Part shown: piece by piece, positions 35,574 to 45,446 of the stretch
Layout of the letters: each line of letters starts with the position of its first letter
Numbering within the stretch: position 1 is the first letter of the stretch
Source: Segatella copri
GTDB lineage: Bacteria > Bacteroidota > Bacteroidia > Bacteroidales > Bacteroidaceae
NCBI RefSeq assembly: GCF_019249795.2
Contig: NZ_CP156891.1
Location: forward strand, 2,082,501 to 2,146,500
DNA: 64,000 nucleotides
Direction of reading: 5' to 3'
The notes under the pieces: generated by a model
What the model was told of the DNA's origin: nothing
Database searches by the model: none
Seen by the model: only the letters and a program-made list of their open reading frames with translations
Program-made: the position numbers and the translations under genes

Positions 35574-37661
35574 ATGAAGAAAACTTTTATATTTATCATA
35601 ATATTTCTATTTTCGTACCTATCGAAGTTATCTGCTCAGATAGGTACATGGACTATGTATCGCAGTTATTATAATATTACAGAAATAGCTCCTGCTAAAG
35701 AAACTGCTTTTGCATTGGCATCAGGTAGTTTATTTTCATATAATATCAAAGATGGTAGTATAAAAACATATGACAAATCAAACTATTTATCAGACGTAGA
35801 TATCAGTCATATCAGATATAATCCTACATGTAAAAAGCTAATTATCACATACAGCAATTCTAATATAGATTTGCTTGGGTTAGATTGTAATGTTGACAAT
35901 ATCTCTGACTTCTATCAGTATTCTACGACAGGTAATAAAAATATCAACCATATATACTGTTATGGGCAATATGCTTATCTTTCTACAGGTATAGGAATTA
36001 TCAAAATAAATGTAAAAGATGGAAGTATCAGCAATAGTTATCTTTTAGATTTCGAAGTTAACTATTCATATATAGACGGCGATTATCTCTATGCAGCATC
36101 AGCGAGTGCAGGATTATTTCGTGGAAAACTGACAGATAATCTGCTAGACAAAAGAAATTGGATCAGAACAGGGGATTATATAAAGGTTACGGAAGATTAT
36201 CTAAACGTATACGACTCAAACTCTAAATACTGGTGGACAACAACATCAGATGGTAAACTGACCTATTATACTGTAGATACAAACCAGGAACGCCAATATA
36301 AAACAGAAGGCGTACGTCCTGACGGACCTACATCAAACAGGTTCCACAAATTATATTTAAATAATGGTACTATATATGCAGTACCAGGAAGTTGGTCACA
36401 AGAAGGTGATTATAACAATCCTGGTGAAGTACATGTATGGAATGGTGATACCTGGAGTGAATTCGAACAGCCTACAAGTCAAATGATAGGTCATAATTAC
36501 ATAGACCTTCTCTGCATGGATTTTGATCCTAAAAAAGAAGGTCATGTTATGGTTGGTGCAAAAAGTGGACTATATGAATTTCAAAATCAGAAGTTTATAA
36601 AGAGTTACAATCGTAACAATTCCCCATTACAGTCTTGCGTAAATAGCGACGATTATCTACTGATAACAGGTATAAAATATGACAAAGAAGGTAACCTGTG
36701 GGTACTGAACAGTTCTTCAAATATAGATATCGATTATCCAATATGGAAATATACACAGAATAGTGATGAATGGACAGCATTCACTCATAATGAAATAACT
36801 GATGTATATAATGGAAATATGATTAACTTCTTTGATGTAAGTTATGACAATAGACTATGGTTTATTAATAACTGGTGGGAAAGTTGTAAACTCTATGCAT
36901 TTGATCCAACTACGGATCAAATCACTCAGTATGGTCCAAACTTCATCAACGAGGATAAAACTGCCCTCAATCCAAGATTTGTACTTTGTGCCACAGAAGA
37001 TAAAGTTGGTAATATCTGGTTAGGAACAACATTAGGCCCTATCTATCTTTCAAAAATGAACGTAGAAAATGAATCCAGTGAATTTACCCAACATAAAATA
37101 CCACGTAATGATGGTACAAATTATGCTGACTATTTACTCTCTAATGTAGAAGTAAGATGTATAGCCGTAGATGCAGGTAACAGAAAATGGATGGGTACCA
37201 CTAATAATGGAGTATATGTTATCAGCGATGATTGTAATACAGAAGTGAAACACTTTACTACTGAGAATTCTCCATTACCATCCAATTTAATAAAAGACAT
37301 CATCATCATGCCTAATGGTTTGGTTTATTTTGCAACAGATCAGGGATTATGCTCATATATGAGTGATGTTACAGCAACAAACGAAGAAATGACAAAGGAT
37401 AATGTCTACGCTTATCCTAACCCTGTAAAACCTGATTATACAGGCAGTATTAATATTGTAGGACTAAGCTTTCATGCAGATATTAAGATAGTATCTGTTA
37501 ATGGTACGCTCGTAAACCAAGGTAAAAGTACCGGTGGAAGTTATAGCTGGGATGGTTGCGACCTGAAGGGTAGAAAAGTAGCAAGTGGAATATATATGGT
37601 AGAAACTGCTACAGAAGAAGGAGAGAAAGGAACAGTTTGTAAAATAGCCATCATACGATGA
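35574..37661 (+). CDS. porZ: PorZ-like type IX secretion protein
   Basis: A 695-residue secreted protein: signal peptide (residues 1-22), then beta-propeller repeats (GTWTMYRSYYNITEIAPA, ASGSLFSYN, then later LWVLNSSSN, IWLGTTLGP, RKWMGTTNNGVY), and a T9SS type A C-terminal domain starting AYPNPVKPDYTG. This order matches PorZ, part of the attachment complex that links T9SS cargo to anionic lipopolysaccharide. Its stop overlaps the next glycosyltransferase start as ATGA. A -7-like TATATTTG lies at 35493-35500. A two-component-propeller cargo protein is the alternative. Confidence 0.75.
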   Translation: MKKTFIFIIIFLFSYLSKLSAQIGTWTMYRSYYNITEIAPAKETAFALASGSLFSYNIKDGSIKTYDKSNYLSDVDISHIRYNPTCKKLIITYSNSNIDLLGLDCNVDNISDFYQYSTTGNKNINHIYCYGQYAYLSTGIGIIKINVKDGSISNSYLLDFEVNYSYIDGDYLYAASASAGLFRGKLTDNLLDKRNWIRTGDYIKVTEDYLNVYDSNSKYWWTTTSDGKLTYYTVDTNQERQYKTEGVRPDGPTSNRFHKLYLNNGTIYAVPGSWSQEGDYNNPGEVHVWNGDTWSEFEQPTSQMIGHNYIDLLCMDFDPKKEGHVMVGAKSGLYEFQNQKFIKSYNRNNSPLQSCVNSDDYLLITGIKYDKEGNLWVLNSSSNIDIDYPIWKYTQNSDEWTAFTHNEITDVYNGNMINFFDVSYDNRLWFINNWWESCKLYAFDPTTDQITQYGPNFINEDKTALNPRFVLCATEDKVGNIWLGTTLGPIYLSKMNVENESSEFTQHKIPRNDGTNYADYLLSNVEVRCIAVDAGNRKWMGTTNNGVYVISDDCNTEVKHFTTENSPLPSNLIKDIIIMPNGLVYFATDQGLCSYMSDVTATNEEMTKDNVYAYPNPVKPDYTGSINIVGLSFHADIKIVSVNGTLVNQGKSTGGSYSWDGCDLKGRKVASGIYMVETATEEGEKGTVCKIAIIR

Positions 37662-38383
37662 TAACAGTTTGTATAGCCACCTTTAATGGTGAGAAATATA
37701 TCAGAGAGCAGTTGAATTCTATCTTATTTCAGCTGTCTCTCCAAGATGAAGTCATCGTTTCTGACGATGGCTCCACAGATAATACGATTTCTATTATCAA
37801 GAGTTTTAACGATAAAAGAATAAAAATCATAGATGGTGTCTATCGTCACTCACCAACTCTCAATTTTGAAAATGCATTAAAGGAAGCCAAAGGTGACTAT
37901 ATATTTCTAGCAGATCAAGACGATGTTTGGAAAGATGATAAAGTGAAAATCTGTCTGAAATGGCTACAACATTACGACTGCATCATCAGCGATGCAGAAG
38001 TAACAGATGAAAATCTGAAAATTACATCACCATCGCTCTATCAATTAATGAACATAAAAAGTGGAAGAGTATATAATATCCTCTATAAAAACGGATATAC
38101 AGGGTGCTGCATGGCATTTACAAAACGAGTAAAAGAGGCAGCATTACCTTTTCCTAAAGATATTCCCATGCATGATATCTGGATAGGAAATGTGGCAGCC
38201 TTTCTATATAAGGTAAAATTCATAGATGATAAACTTATCTATTTCCGCCGTCATTCCTTAACCATTTCTTGTAATGGAAAAGGAAGTAGATATTCATTAT
38301 ACAAACGATTGATGTTCAGAGTATCTATAGTAAAGAACATTATTTTTCTTATACACAAAATAAAAGGATTAACAACTCATTAA
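37658..38383 (+). CDS. Family 2 glycosyltransferase
   Basis: A 241-residue GT-A fold enzyme: MITVCIATFNGEKYIREQLN at the N-terminus, DEVIVSDDGSTDNT near 28 and the DxD-like FLADQDDVWKDDK near 85. It resembles rhamnosyl- or galactosyltransferases of O-antigen clusters. Translation is probably coupled to porZ through a 4-nt overlap, and the next glycosyltransferase starts 2 bp after it. Confidence 0.88.
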   Translation: MITVCIATFNGEKYIREQLNSILFQLSLQDEVIVSDDGSTDNTISIIKSFNDKRIKIIDGVYRHSPTLNFENALKEAKGDYIFLADQDDVWKDDKVKICLKWLQHYDCIISDAEVTDENLKITSPSLYQLMNIKSGRVYNILYKNGYTGCCMAFTKRVKEAALPFPKDIPMHDIWIGNVAAFLYKVKFIDDKLIYFRRHSLTISCNGKGSRYSLYKRLMFRVSIVKNIIFLIHKIKGLTTH

Positions 38384-38385
38384 AC

Positions 38386-39441
38386 ATGAATATAGTATAC
38401 ATCATAGAAGACTATTCTGAGAATGGAGGCGTAGAAAAAATCGTTTCTATGAAAGCTAATACATTCTATCAAGAATACCATCATCAGGTTACTGTAATTT
38501 CTGTGTATGAAGATAAACGGAAACAACAGTATATATTAGACGAAGGTATCCGGCTGATTCATCTTCATGTTCCTTTTGCCAAGAAGACAAGAAATAAAGT
38601 ATATAAGCTATTAAGCAGAATAATTACATTATTATTAGCAGCTTACAGATTAAATAAAACAATAAAACAGATTAATCCCGACGTAGTATTCTTTACCACT
38701 ACATTGGGAGCTTTGTTATTACCTCTTTGTCATACCAAGGCAAGAAGAATATACGAATCACATTTGGCACGTTCATTCAATCCTTTTCACTCACTATTCG
38801 GATTAATGGAAAGAAAAGCTGATGCCATAGTTTGTCTGACTCATGACGATGCTAAAGAATTTCAATCGGCAAAGAATGTATACGTTATCCCCAACTTTAT
38901 CAACATACCTCACCAAAAGGTAAAAGACTACAGTTGCAAAAAAGCTATTGCTGTAGGAAGATTAGAACAACAGAAAGGATTTGACAGATTGATTACCTGT
39001 TGGAAAAATGTAGCCAAACAATATCCCGACTGGCAACTCGATATTTATGGAACCGGCTCACTTTACCATATATTACAAGAGCAAATTACAAGTTTAGGAT
39101 TGGAAAAACAGGTAAAATTGTGTGGCAGAGGAGAAAATATGATGGAAATATATCCTAACTATAGTTTACACGTAATGTCTTCACATTATGAAGGTCAAGG
39201 TATTGTAATGTTAGAAGCTCAAGCATGTGGTTTACCTTCTGTTACTTTCGACTTTAAATATGGAGCTAACGAAATTATTAGAGATGAAATAAATGGTATT
39301 ATCGTAAGACAAAATGATAATGAAGCTTTTATCACAGCCATTTGCAAGATGATAAATTCAGAATCACTACGCCATAATCTGGGTATGAAAGCTCAAACCA
39401 TGGCTATTCAATATTCTACCTCAGTTCGGGATAAGAAATAG
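38386..39441 (+). CDS. Family 4 glycosyltransferase, C-terminus replaced by IS982
   Basis: A GT-B enzyme with N-terminal IIEDYSENGGVEKIVSM and the GT4 donor site (AIAVGRLEQQKGFDRLI near residue 188, SSHYEGQGIVMLEAQACGLPS near 264). Codons 1-344 are native; the last seven (TSVRDKK) come from the inserted IS982. Removing the IS and one 8-bp duplication restores an open frame ending 16 codons later at 40635 (about 360 aa). The core is whole, so activity may survive. Confidence 0.85.
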   Translation: MNIVYIIEDYSENGGVEKIVSMKANTFYQEYHHQVTVISVYEDKRKQQYILDEGIRLIHLHVPFAKKTRNKVYKLLSRIITLLLAAYRLNKTIKQINPDVVFFTTTLGALLLPLCHTKARRIYESHLARSFNPFHSLFGLMERKADAIVCLTHDDAKEFQSAKNVYVIPNFINIPHQKVKDYSCKKAIAVGRLEQQKGFDRLITCWKNVAKQYPDWQLDIYGTGSLYHILQEQITSLGLEKQVKLCGRGENMMEIYPNYSLHVMSSHYEGQGIVMLEAQACGLPSVTFDFKYGANEIIRDEINGIIVRQNDNEAFITAICKMINSESLRHNLGMKAQTMAIQYSTSVRDKK

Positions 39442-40576
39442 TGCCTAAAAAAGTTGGTAATCTCCGATATTTTTTGTATCTTTGTAGTTGAAATCCAATT
39501 AGTTACAAACATAAAAAGATATCATTATGGAGATTACCAAGGACAAAGTTACAGAATTATTTTGTATTATTGATGAATTTTACAAAGTTTTTGATGCTGA
39601 AAATGCAGGAAAATTGCTTTTGGGTGAAGATGGAGTAAAGCGCAGACGACGTAAAGCCTCTTTATCTGATAGTGAAATCATGACGATTTTGCTGTATTTC
39701 CATTTCGGCTCGTTCCGAAACTTCAAGCATTATTACCTATTCTTTATTAGAGGAACTTTGAAGTCATATTTTCCAAATGCGGTGTCTTATAACCGTTTTG
39801 TAGAACTTGAAAGTCGCGTATTCTTCCCTCTCATGTTCTTCCTGAATCTCCGTGCTTTTGGCAGATGTACAGGTATAACCTTTGTTGATTCAACCATGAT
39901 ACCAATATGCCACAATCTCAGGCGTTATGCCAACAAAGTGTTCAAAGGCATTGCCACAAACGGAAAGGGAACAATGGGATGGTGTCATGGGTTCAAGCTA
40001 CATCTGGCTTGTAATGATAGAGGTGAGATAATTGCTTTTGTTCTCACTGGTGCAAACGTTAGCGACAAAGATCCAACGGTATTCGATGTGTTGGCTAAAC
40101 GTCTGTATGGTAAGCTGTTTGCAGATAAAGGATATATCTCGCAAAAACTCTTCGATTCGCTTTTTGAGGAAGGCATCCAGTTGGTAACAGGACTGAGAGT
40201 GAACATGAAGAACAAACTAATGCCGTTCTATGACAAGATGATGCTACGCAAAAGATACATCATTGAAACGATTAATGACCTGTTGAAAAATACGGCTCAG
40301 ATAGTACATTCACGTCACAGGTCTGTTGCGAATTTCATCATAAATATTATTTCTGCATTAGGGGCATACTGTTTCTTTGACAACAAGCCCAAGGCACTTA
40401 CTGGATACGTTATCGAAGATACGAAACAGCTTAGTCTTTTCTAACATTGCATATTTTACATGAGGATTTTGTCTCAGCAACCATCCAAGATATATAGATG
40501 GTTGCCAAGCCTCTGTGTCCCTTATATAAAAACATTATAAAGCCTTTAGATAGAGCTCGTTATCCCGAACTGAGGT
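39418..40576 (+). mobile_element. IS982-family insertion sequence (1159 bp)
   Basis: Terminal inverted repeats ACCTCAGTTCGGGATAA at both ends begin with ACC as in IS982 elements. An 8-bp target duplication AATATTCT flanks it (39410-39417 and 40577-40584). It is inserted near the 3' end of the GT4 gene. A TATCTTTG -7 box (39476-39483) serves the transposase. Confidence 0.95.
39527..40444 (+). CDS. IS982-family transposase
   Basis: This 305-residue DDE transposase has family landmarks SLSDSEIMTILLYFHFGSFR, TFVDSTMIPICHNLRR (first Asp), CHGFKLHLACNDRGE, and LFADKGYISQKLF (second Asp). The catalytic Glu lies in KRYIIETINDLLK. It is full length with no frameshift, so probably active. Confidence 0.95.
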   Translation: MEITKDKVTELFCIIDEFYKVFDAENAGKLLLGEDGVKRRRRKASLSDSEIMTILLYFHFGSFRNFKHYYLFFIRGTLKSYFPNAVSYNRFVELESRVFFPLMFFLNLRAFGRCTGITFVDSTMIPICHNLRRYANKVFKGIATNGKGTMGWCHGFKLHLACNDRGEIIAFVLTGANVSDKDPTVFDVLAKRLYGKLFADKGYISQKLFDSLFEEGIQLVTGLRVNMKNKLMPFYDKMMLRKRYIIETINDLLKNTAQIVHSRHRSVANFIINIISALGAYCFFDNKPKALTGYVIEDTKQLSLF

Positions 40577-40635
40577 AATATTCTAAATTTAACATCTTTC
40601 AAAAATGGCTAGAACTATTGAGATGTTATACTTAA
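40577..40635 (+). pseudogene. Detached 3' end of the GT4 gene
   Basis: Starting with the right target duplication, the codons read YSKFNIFQKWLELLRCYT then TAA, in the frame that continues the gene cut at 39417. This is the original C-terminus separated by IS982. Confidence 0.8.
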
Positions 40636-40890
40636 TTGTACATCGATTGTGAAACAGAATCTAAGGGTACGAAAGAAGGACTCAATAGATCATATTTGTC
40701 CCGATAATAAGGTGTATTAAGTTGGGATATGTGAAATACTACATTACAGATTTCATCAGTACGGAATGAACAATGAAGTGCTTTTTTGATATTATTTATA
40801 ATCGCTGGATCCCACATAAAAGACTGTCCAACGAGACAAAGCCTTCTTCGTATTCATATATCTCAGAAAGTATTTAAAAATCTGCATTTC
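40632..40890 (-). pseudogene. Unrecognised coding remnant
   Basis: Minus-strand codons read EIYEYEEGFVSLDSLL and then, one frame over, MWDPAIINNIKKALHCSF ... FHISQLNTPYYRDKYDLL. The composition looks like protein with a frameshift between the two parts. It may be a decayed glycosyltransferase; I could not assign a family. It lies between the broken GT4 gene and the next glycosyltransferase. Confidence 0.35.
40704..40717 (+). repeat. Dispersed AATAAGGTG repeat, short copy
   Basis: GATAATAAGGTGTAT within the remnant zone keeps only the 3' half of the dispersed repeat, so it may be chance. Confidence 0.3.
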
Positions 40891-40896
40891 AATATA

Positions 40897-42012
40897 TTAT
40901 AAATGTTGTAAATATATTTGTTCATACTCTTTTGCCACCTTCCGATAATCATGGTATTTCATAACGAAAGCTATGCTTTGACGCGAGAGATATGATAAAT
41001 GTCCAGAAGTAAAGAAAGCCTGCTCGATGATTGCTACATTCTGAGATTCAGTATACTCAGGACTCACATTGATGATAGGGCGTAATTCTGTTTCGCCAAT
41101 GAACTCATAATATTCTTCCTCTCCTCCACCGATAACCACAGTACCACGTGCCATGGCTGCCAACGAATTCATGGATGGAGTATAACTGTAAAACTGATCT
41201 ACCAGAACATCTGCTTCATCCAGCATCCGGCAATATTCATCATAAGCTACTCCTTCTACATATTTGAGTTCTATCTTACCAGGATATTTCTTTGCCAGAA
41301 TTTCTACAAAATGAGCTATCTTTAAAGCACCTTTCAGATACTCGCGCTTAGGTTGTAAACCTACAAGCACTTTGATAACCTCACCATTCCCTTTCTGCCT
41401 GTTTTCATCTATAGCAGGAATTATCATCGGGAGAGGAATATAGTAGAGTTTTTTATGAAATTCAGAAACATCGTAACAGAGGTAATATTCATAAAGACAG
41501 GCTATCAAAGCATCAGAATGATAAGATACAGTATGCCAGCACTTATCAAACTGAGGCATGAAATGAAAAGCCATACGCTCTTTATTCTCCTCGATATTCT
41601 GTAATTTACCATTCCAAAAAGTATCAGAATAAGCTGGAATACCCTTGGCCTGTTGTCTGAACAGATGTGGGTCATCGGCAAAACAGCCTTTAATGATTCG
41701 CTTATTGGTAAGCTTGAGAAACCAGAATATCAGCATGTTCCACCAACCCATCAAAGGCACAAACTGATAGTTATGCACCTGAACAATATCATTTCCACAT
41801 ATCTTATGAAGATTGCAAACAATTTTCCACAACACCATAAGCCCGCTCCATCTTCCATAACGCTCCATATTACGGCGCAAGTCGATGTCACGAGGAGAGT
41901 TGTGCCAATCATTGCCGTCGGACATCAGCGTTACCTGATGTCCAAGTTCTACTAATCCCTTTTTGAGAGTATTATGTAGCAAACTAGACTCACCTACCAA
42001 CAGAATCTTCAT
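40897..42012 (-). CDS. GT-B (family 4-like) glycosyltransferase
   Basis: A 371-residue enzyme beginning MKILLVGESSLLHNTLKKGL, a GT-B Rossmann start. The C-terminal donor half has KVLVGLQPKREYLKGALKI near 218, LDEADVLVDQFYSYTPSMNS near 265 and the conserved acidic EEEYYEF near 305. It probably acts on surface polysaccharide. It runs opposite to the porZ-GT operon, 46 bp behind a GT8 gene on the same strand, likely one transcript. Confidence 0.82.
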   Translation of the reverse strand: MKILLVGESSLLHNTLKKGLVELGHQVTLMSDGNDWHNSPRDIDLRRNMERYGRWSGLMVLWKIVCNLHKICGNDIVQVHNYQFVPLMGWWNMLIFWFLKLTNKRIIKGCFADDPHLFRQQAKGIPAYSDTFWNGKLQNIEENKERMAFHFMPQFDKCWHTVSYHSDALIACLYEYYLCYDVSEFHKKLYYIPLPMIIPAIDENRQKGNGEVIKVLVGLQPKREYLKGALKIAHFVEILAKKYPGKIELKYVEGVAYDEYCRMLDEADVLVDQFYSYTPSMNSLAAMARGTVVIGGGEEEYYEFIGETELRPIINVSPEYTESQNVAIIEQAFFTSGHLSYLSRQSIAFVMKYHDYRKVAKEYEQIYLQHL

Positions 42013-42058
42013 AACTTTATATGATACTTATTTAAAAGATACTTGAATATCAGAAATC

Positions 42059-43018
42059 TTAAGACAATTCAATATACCTATTTTCTACAATATAATCAGA
42101 TTTGCGCAGTCCCATGCTTACCACCAGTTTTATGGCCATTTTCTCCAGACAGAACTTCAATGGCATCCAGCGCTTTTCTTTTTCATCACGCCAAGGACTC
42201 ATCGCTTTATACTTATCGAATTCTTTTTTCCATGGATGCTTGCAGTTCTTATACCATGGTTTAGGAATACCCGTAAAATGGATGATGGCCGGATGAGCCT
42301 GAGCTTCCAATATCTGTTCATCAAATTCCCAGGAGATAAGAGAATAACGCAAATCAAACCAATACTCATTCAGTACATTATATCTGATAGGTAATACCAA
42401 CTTAGAATCCTTGAACAGATAGTTCAGTACATCCTGATCATGACATCTCAACCTTTCCGTATTAGATTTCACATAATCAAAGAATTTGAGAAGGACCTGC
42501 TTTTCACGCCAATATCTCAGATTGACAATTAACATACCAGCATTGAAATAACCCATAAATTGGGGATAACGCAGGCGATTATAGTGTTCAATATTATTAT
42601 TATAACTATCTGGAACAGCGGCAATTGCATAGTTTTCAACAGAAGTATTCCACAATTCAACAAGTTTATCCACAACCAGAATATCGCCATCCAGATAGAT
42701 AACTTTATCAATATCAGCAGGCAGAATTTCCGCAAGATACAAACGATAATAAGTAGCAAACGAAGTTCCTACATGATCTACTTGAAAATCCAGACCAACT
42801 GGAAAATGTTTGAAAATCTCATCGCTGATAAGATAGAAATGAATTGTTTGCTGATAACGGGCAGCTATGGTTCTGATAGGATTCAATAATGCAGCAGAAT
42901 TCTGATCATGCAAGAGATGTACATTGACAACTTCTCCTATGTTGCTCTCAAACAAAGAGGTCAACATGATACCGGTCGGCATGATATATTTACTATCAGT
43001 AGAACAAACTATTTCCAT
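42059..43018 (-). CDS. Family 8 glycosyltransferase
   Basis: A 319-residue LPS galactosyl/glucosyltransferase-like enzyme. MEIVCSTDSKYIMPTGIMLT opens the family domain, YYRLYLAEIL precedes the metal-binding DxD in VIYLDGDILV near residue 104, and FNAGMLIVNLRYWRE and HFTGIPKPW are typical GT8 motifs. The start at 43018 is chosen over 43081 because the family N-terminus begins there. It diverges from the GT2 gene at 43097. Confidence 0.9.
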   Translation of the reverse strand: MEIVCSTDSKYIMPTGIMLTSLFESNIGEVVNVHLLHDQNSAALLNPIRTIAARYQQTIHFYLISDEIFKHFPVGLDFQVDHVGTSFATYYRLYLAEILPADIDKVIYLDGDILVVDKLVELWNTSVENYAIAAVPDSYNNNIEHYNRLRYPQFMGYFNAGMLIVNLRYWREKQVLLKFFDYVKSNTERLRCHDQDVLNYLFKDSKLVLPIRYNVLNEYWFDLRYSLISWEFDEQILEAQAHPAIIHFTGIPKPWYKNCKHPWKKEFDKYKAMSPWRDEKEKRWMPLKFCLEKMAIKLVVSMGLRKSDYIVENRYIELS

Positions 43019-43096
43019 TTTTATGTTTTTTGTACTACTATTAATACGTAAATTAAATCTTTTTATTATCTTTGCAGTCATAAAAAAGAATAACTT

Positions 43097-44068
43097 ATGC
43101 AGAAAGAATTAATATCAGAGATATCTTCACCATTGGTGAGTTTCATCATTACTACAAGCAACCATCAGAAGGAATATCTTGTAGAATGCATCAATAGTAT
43201 CCTTCAGCTTTCGCTCAATGCCAAAGAGAGGGAAATAATTCTCGTTGATGATGGTAGCGATGAACTGGTAGCCAGCCAGATAAAAGAGTTGCTGGATAAC
43301 CTGCTCTATTTAAGAATACCCGGCTTAGGCAGCAGTATGGCACGCAACTATGGCATGTACTTAGCCAAAGGGAAATACATCCAGTTTATAGAAGGAGATG
43401 ATTATCTTCTTCAGCCAACCTATGAACATTGCCTTGACATCGTGAGATTCCATAATCCAGATATCGTTACATTCTGTTTCAGCAAGGATGATACAGGAGA
43501 ACCGTCTTACGAACTCCCTACCCCAATCAGCGGCACAAAATACCTCAACAACAATACCCTTTTAGGCTCAGCCTGTTCCTATATATTCCGCCGCGCCATT
43601 GTGGGTAGCTTGCTGTTCTCACCAAACATCAGTTTTGGCGAGGACGAGGAATTTACACCACAACTCTTCTTACGGGCAGAACGAATATTCAAGACTCAGA
43701 CCTCACCTTATTATAATAGAGTGGATAAATACGCGCCTGGCGAATTAGAAAATAAGGATAAGATAGATATCCACATGGACAATAAACTGGAGGTGATTCT
43801 ACATCTTCAGAAGTTGCTCGATACGGTTCCTGTAGCAGAGCGCCAGGCACTCAACCGCCGTATAGCCCAGCTCTCGATGGATTATCTGGTTAACAATATC
43901 CGTTTGAAGCATTCATTGATATCCTTGAATCATGCGATCAGAGAATTAAGGAAACACGGATTATATCCTCTTCCGAACAAAGAATATACCAAGAAATATA
44001 TGATGTTCAGAAAGATGATAAGTACATACGTAGGACGAATTGCACTTCTCTTTCTTATCAAGAAATAA
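43097..44068 (+). CDS. Family 2 glycosyltransferase
   Basis: A 323-residue GT-A enzyme: SFIITTSNHQKEYLVECINS near residue 14, EIILVDDGSDELV near 47, and the DxD-like QFIEGDDYLLQP near 97. A -7 box TATCTTTG lies at 43067-43074 without a clear -33. It is the last gene of the glycan region and ends at a hairpin terminator. Confidence 0.88.
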   Translation: MQKELISEISSPLVSFIITTSNHQKEYLVECINSILQLSLNAKEREIILVDDGSDELVASQIKELLDNLLYLRIPGLGSSMARNYGMYLAKGKYIQFIEGDDYLLQPTYEHCLDIVRFHNPDIVTFCFSKDDTGEPSYELPTPISGTKYLNNNTLLGSACSYIFRRAIVGSLLFSPNISFGEDEEFTPQLFLRAERIFKTQTSPYYNRVDKYAPGELENKDKIDIHMDNKLEVILHLQKLLDTVPVAERQALNRRIAQLSMDYLVNNIRLKHSLISLNHAIRELRKHGLYPLPNKEYTKKYMMFRKMISTYVGRIALLFLIKK

Positions 44069-44144
44069 ATGAATGAAGGCATAAAGATTTCTCCCATCCG
44101 GATAAGCATACAGAGGAATAAGAGAAAATCCTATATAAACAAAA

Positions 44145-44180
44145 ATAGAGCATTCAAATCACTTGAACGCTCTATCTTTA
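44145..44180 (+). terminator. Terminator after GT2 gene
   Basis: ATAGAGCATTCAA and TTGAACGCTCTAT pair over 13 bp with one mismatch around ATCAC, followed by CTTTAT. The rest of 44069-44389 is AT-rich with nothing recognisable. Confidence 0.75.
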
Positions 44181-44389
44181 TAATTAGATTAAATTTTCTA
44201 ATATTATTTGTATAAGTAAAAGATGATGAAATGACGTTTCACAACGTCCGTTTGTTTTAACTGATGCAAAGATACGACGATTTTTGTCTATAAAGTCGTA
44301 AATTATACATTTTATGGTAGCGAAATATGATTTTTTCACCCATAAAAAACAAATTTTACCACTAATCTTATAATTTTCACCACATCATT

Positions 44390-45391
44390 CTACGATAGTG
44401 ATAACATCTTTTCTATTGGTTTGATCGCTTTTTTCGCTATTTCAGGAGCCACTTCAACTGTTGGCCAACCAAATTTCAATGCATTATATATCTTCTTGAG
44501 CGTATTCATCTTCATATACTCACACTCATTGCAGCTGCAACCTACTCCACCCTCGCTTACCTCTGGAGGTACGGGATAGAAAATTACGTTAGGACAATTA
44601 CGCTCCAGCTCATGCAGGATACCAGCCTCTGTAGCGATAATATACTCCTTGATTTCAGGATGCTCTTGGGCATAATGCAACATGGTGGCTGTAGAGCCCT
44701 TTACATCAGCTACAGCAAGTACTGGTGCCTTACACTCCAGGTGAGCCATCACAACAGCCTCAGGATGCTTCTGCTTCAGTTTAACTATAGCCTCTACAGA
44801 GAATTTCTCATGTACATGGCAGCCACCGTTCCAAAGCAACATATTGCGGCCTGTAATGCTGTTTATATAGTTACCGAGATTATAGTCTGGACCAAAGATG
44901 ATTTTTTCGTCCTGTGGGAAACTGTCAATCACCTTCTTGGCATTACCGCTTGTCACTACACAATCAGTTAGCGCCTTCACTGCAGCCGTGGTGTTTACAT
45001 AACTCACAACCTTATATCCTGGATGCTCTTCCTTGTACTTTTTCAAATCCTCAGCCTTACAGCTGTCAGCAAGCGAGCAACCAGCATTCAAGTCAGGACA
45101 GATCACAATTTTGTCAGGACTCAAGAGTTTGCATGTCTCAGCCATGAAGTGCACGCCACACATAACCATTAGCTGGGCATCGGTTTCTGCAGCTTTACGA
45201 GCCAAAGCCAGAGAGTCGCCAACAAAGTCGGCGATGTCCTGAATCTCACCTACCGTATAGTAGTGGGCGAGGATAATAGCATCTTTCTCCTTGCAAAGCT
45301 TTCTGATTTCAGCTTTCAAGTCCAAGGCTTCGTCAACAGGTTCGTCAACGTATCCTTTCTCAATCCATTCTTTTTTCACCATAACATTCAT
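44390..45391 (-). CDS. nadA: Quinolinate synthase
   Basis: A 333-residue [4Fe-4S] enzyme that condenses iminoaspartate with dihydroxyacetone phosphate in NAD synthesis. Motifs: AIILAHYYTVGEIQDIADFV near 35, MCGVHFMAETCKLL (first cluster Cys) near 78, GGCHVHEKF (second Cys) near 190 and GCSCNECEYMKMN (third Cys) near 285. Starts at 45391 or 45382 both fit; an ATG at 45499 adds a hydrophobic tail unlike the family. nadB and nadC are not adjacent. Confidence 0.95.
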   Translation of the reverse strand: MNVMVKKEWIEKGYVDEPVDEALDLKAEIRKLCKEKDAIILAHYYTVGEIQDIADFVGDSLALARKAAETDAQLMVMCGVHFMAETCKLLSPDKIVICPDLNAGCSLADSCKAEDLKKYKEEHPGYKVVSYVNTTAAVKALTDCVVTSGNAKKVIDSFPQDEKIIFGPDYNLGNYINSITGRNMLLWNGGCHVHEKFSVEAIVKLKQKHPEAVVMAHLECKAPVLAVADVKGSTATMLHYAQEHPEIKEYIIATEAGILHELERNCPNVIFYPVPPEVSEGGVGCSCNECEYMKMNTLKKIYNALKFGWPTVEVAPEIAKKAIKPIEKMLSLS

Positions 45392-45446
45392 ATTATATTT
45401 CTTATTTTTTATTTTTTTAAAAGAGAATATAGAGATGATGATATGC

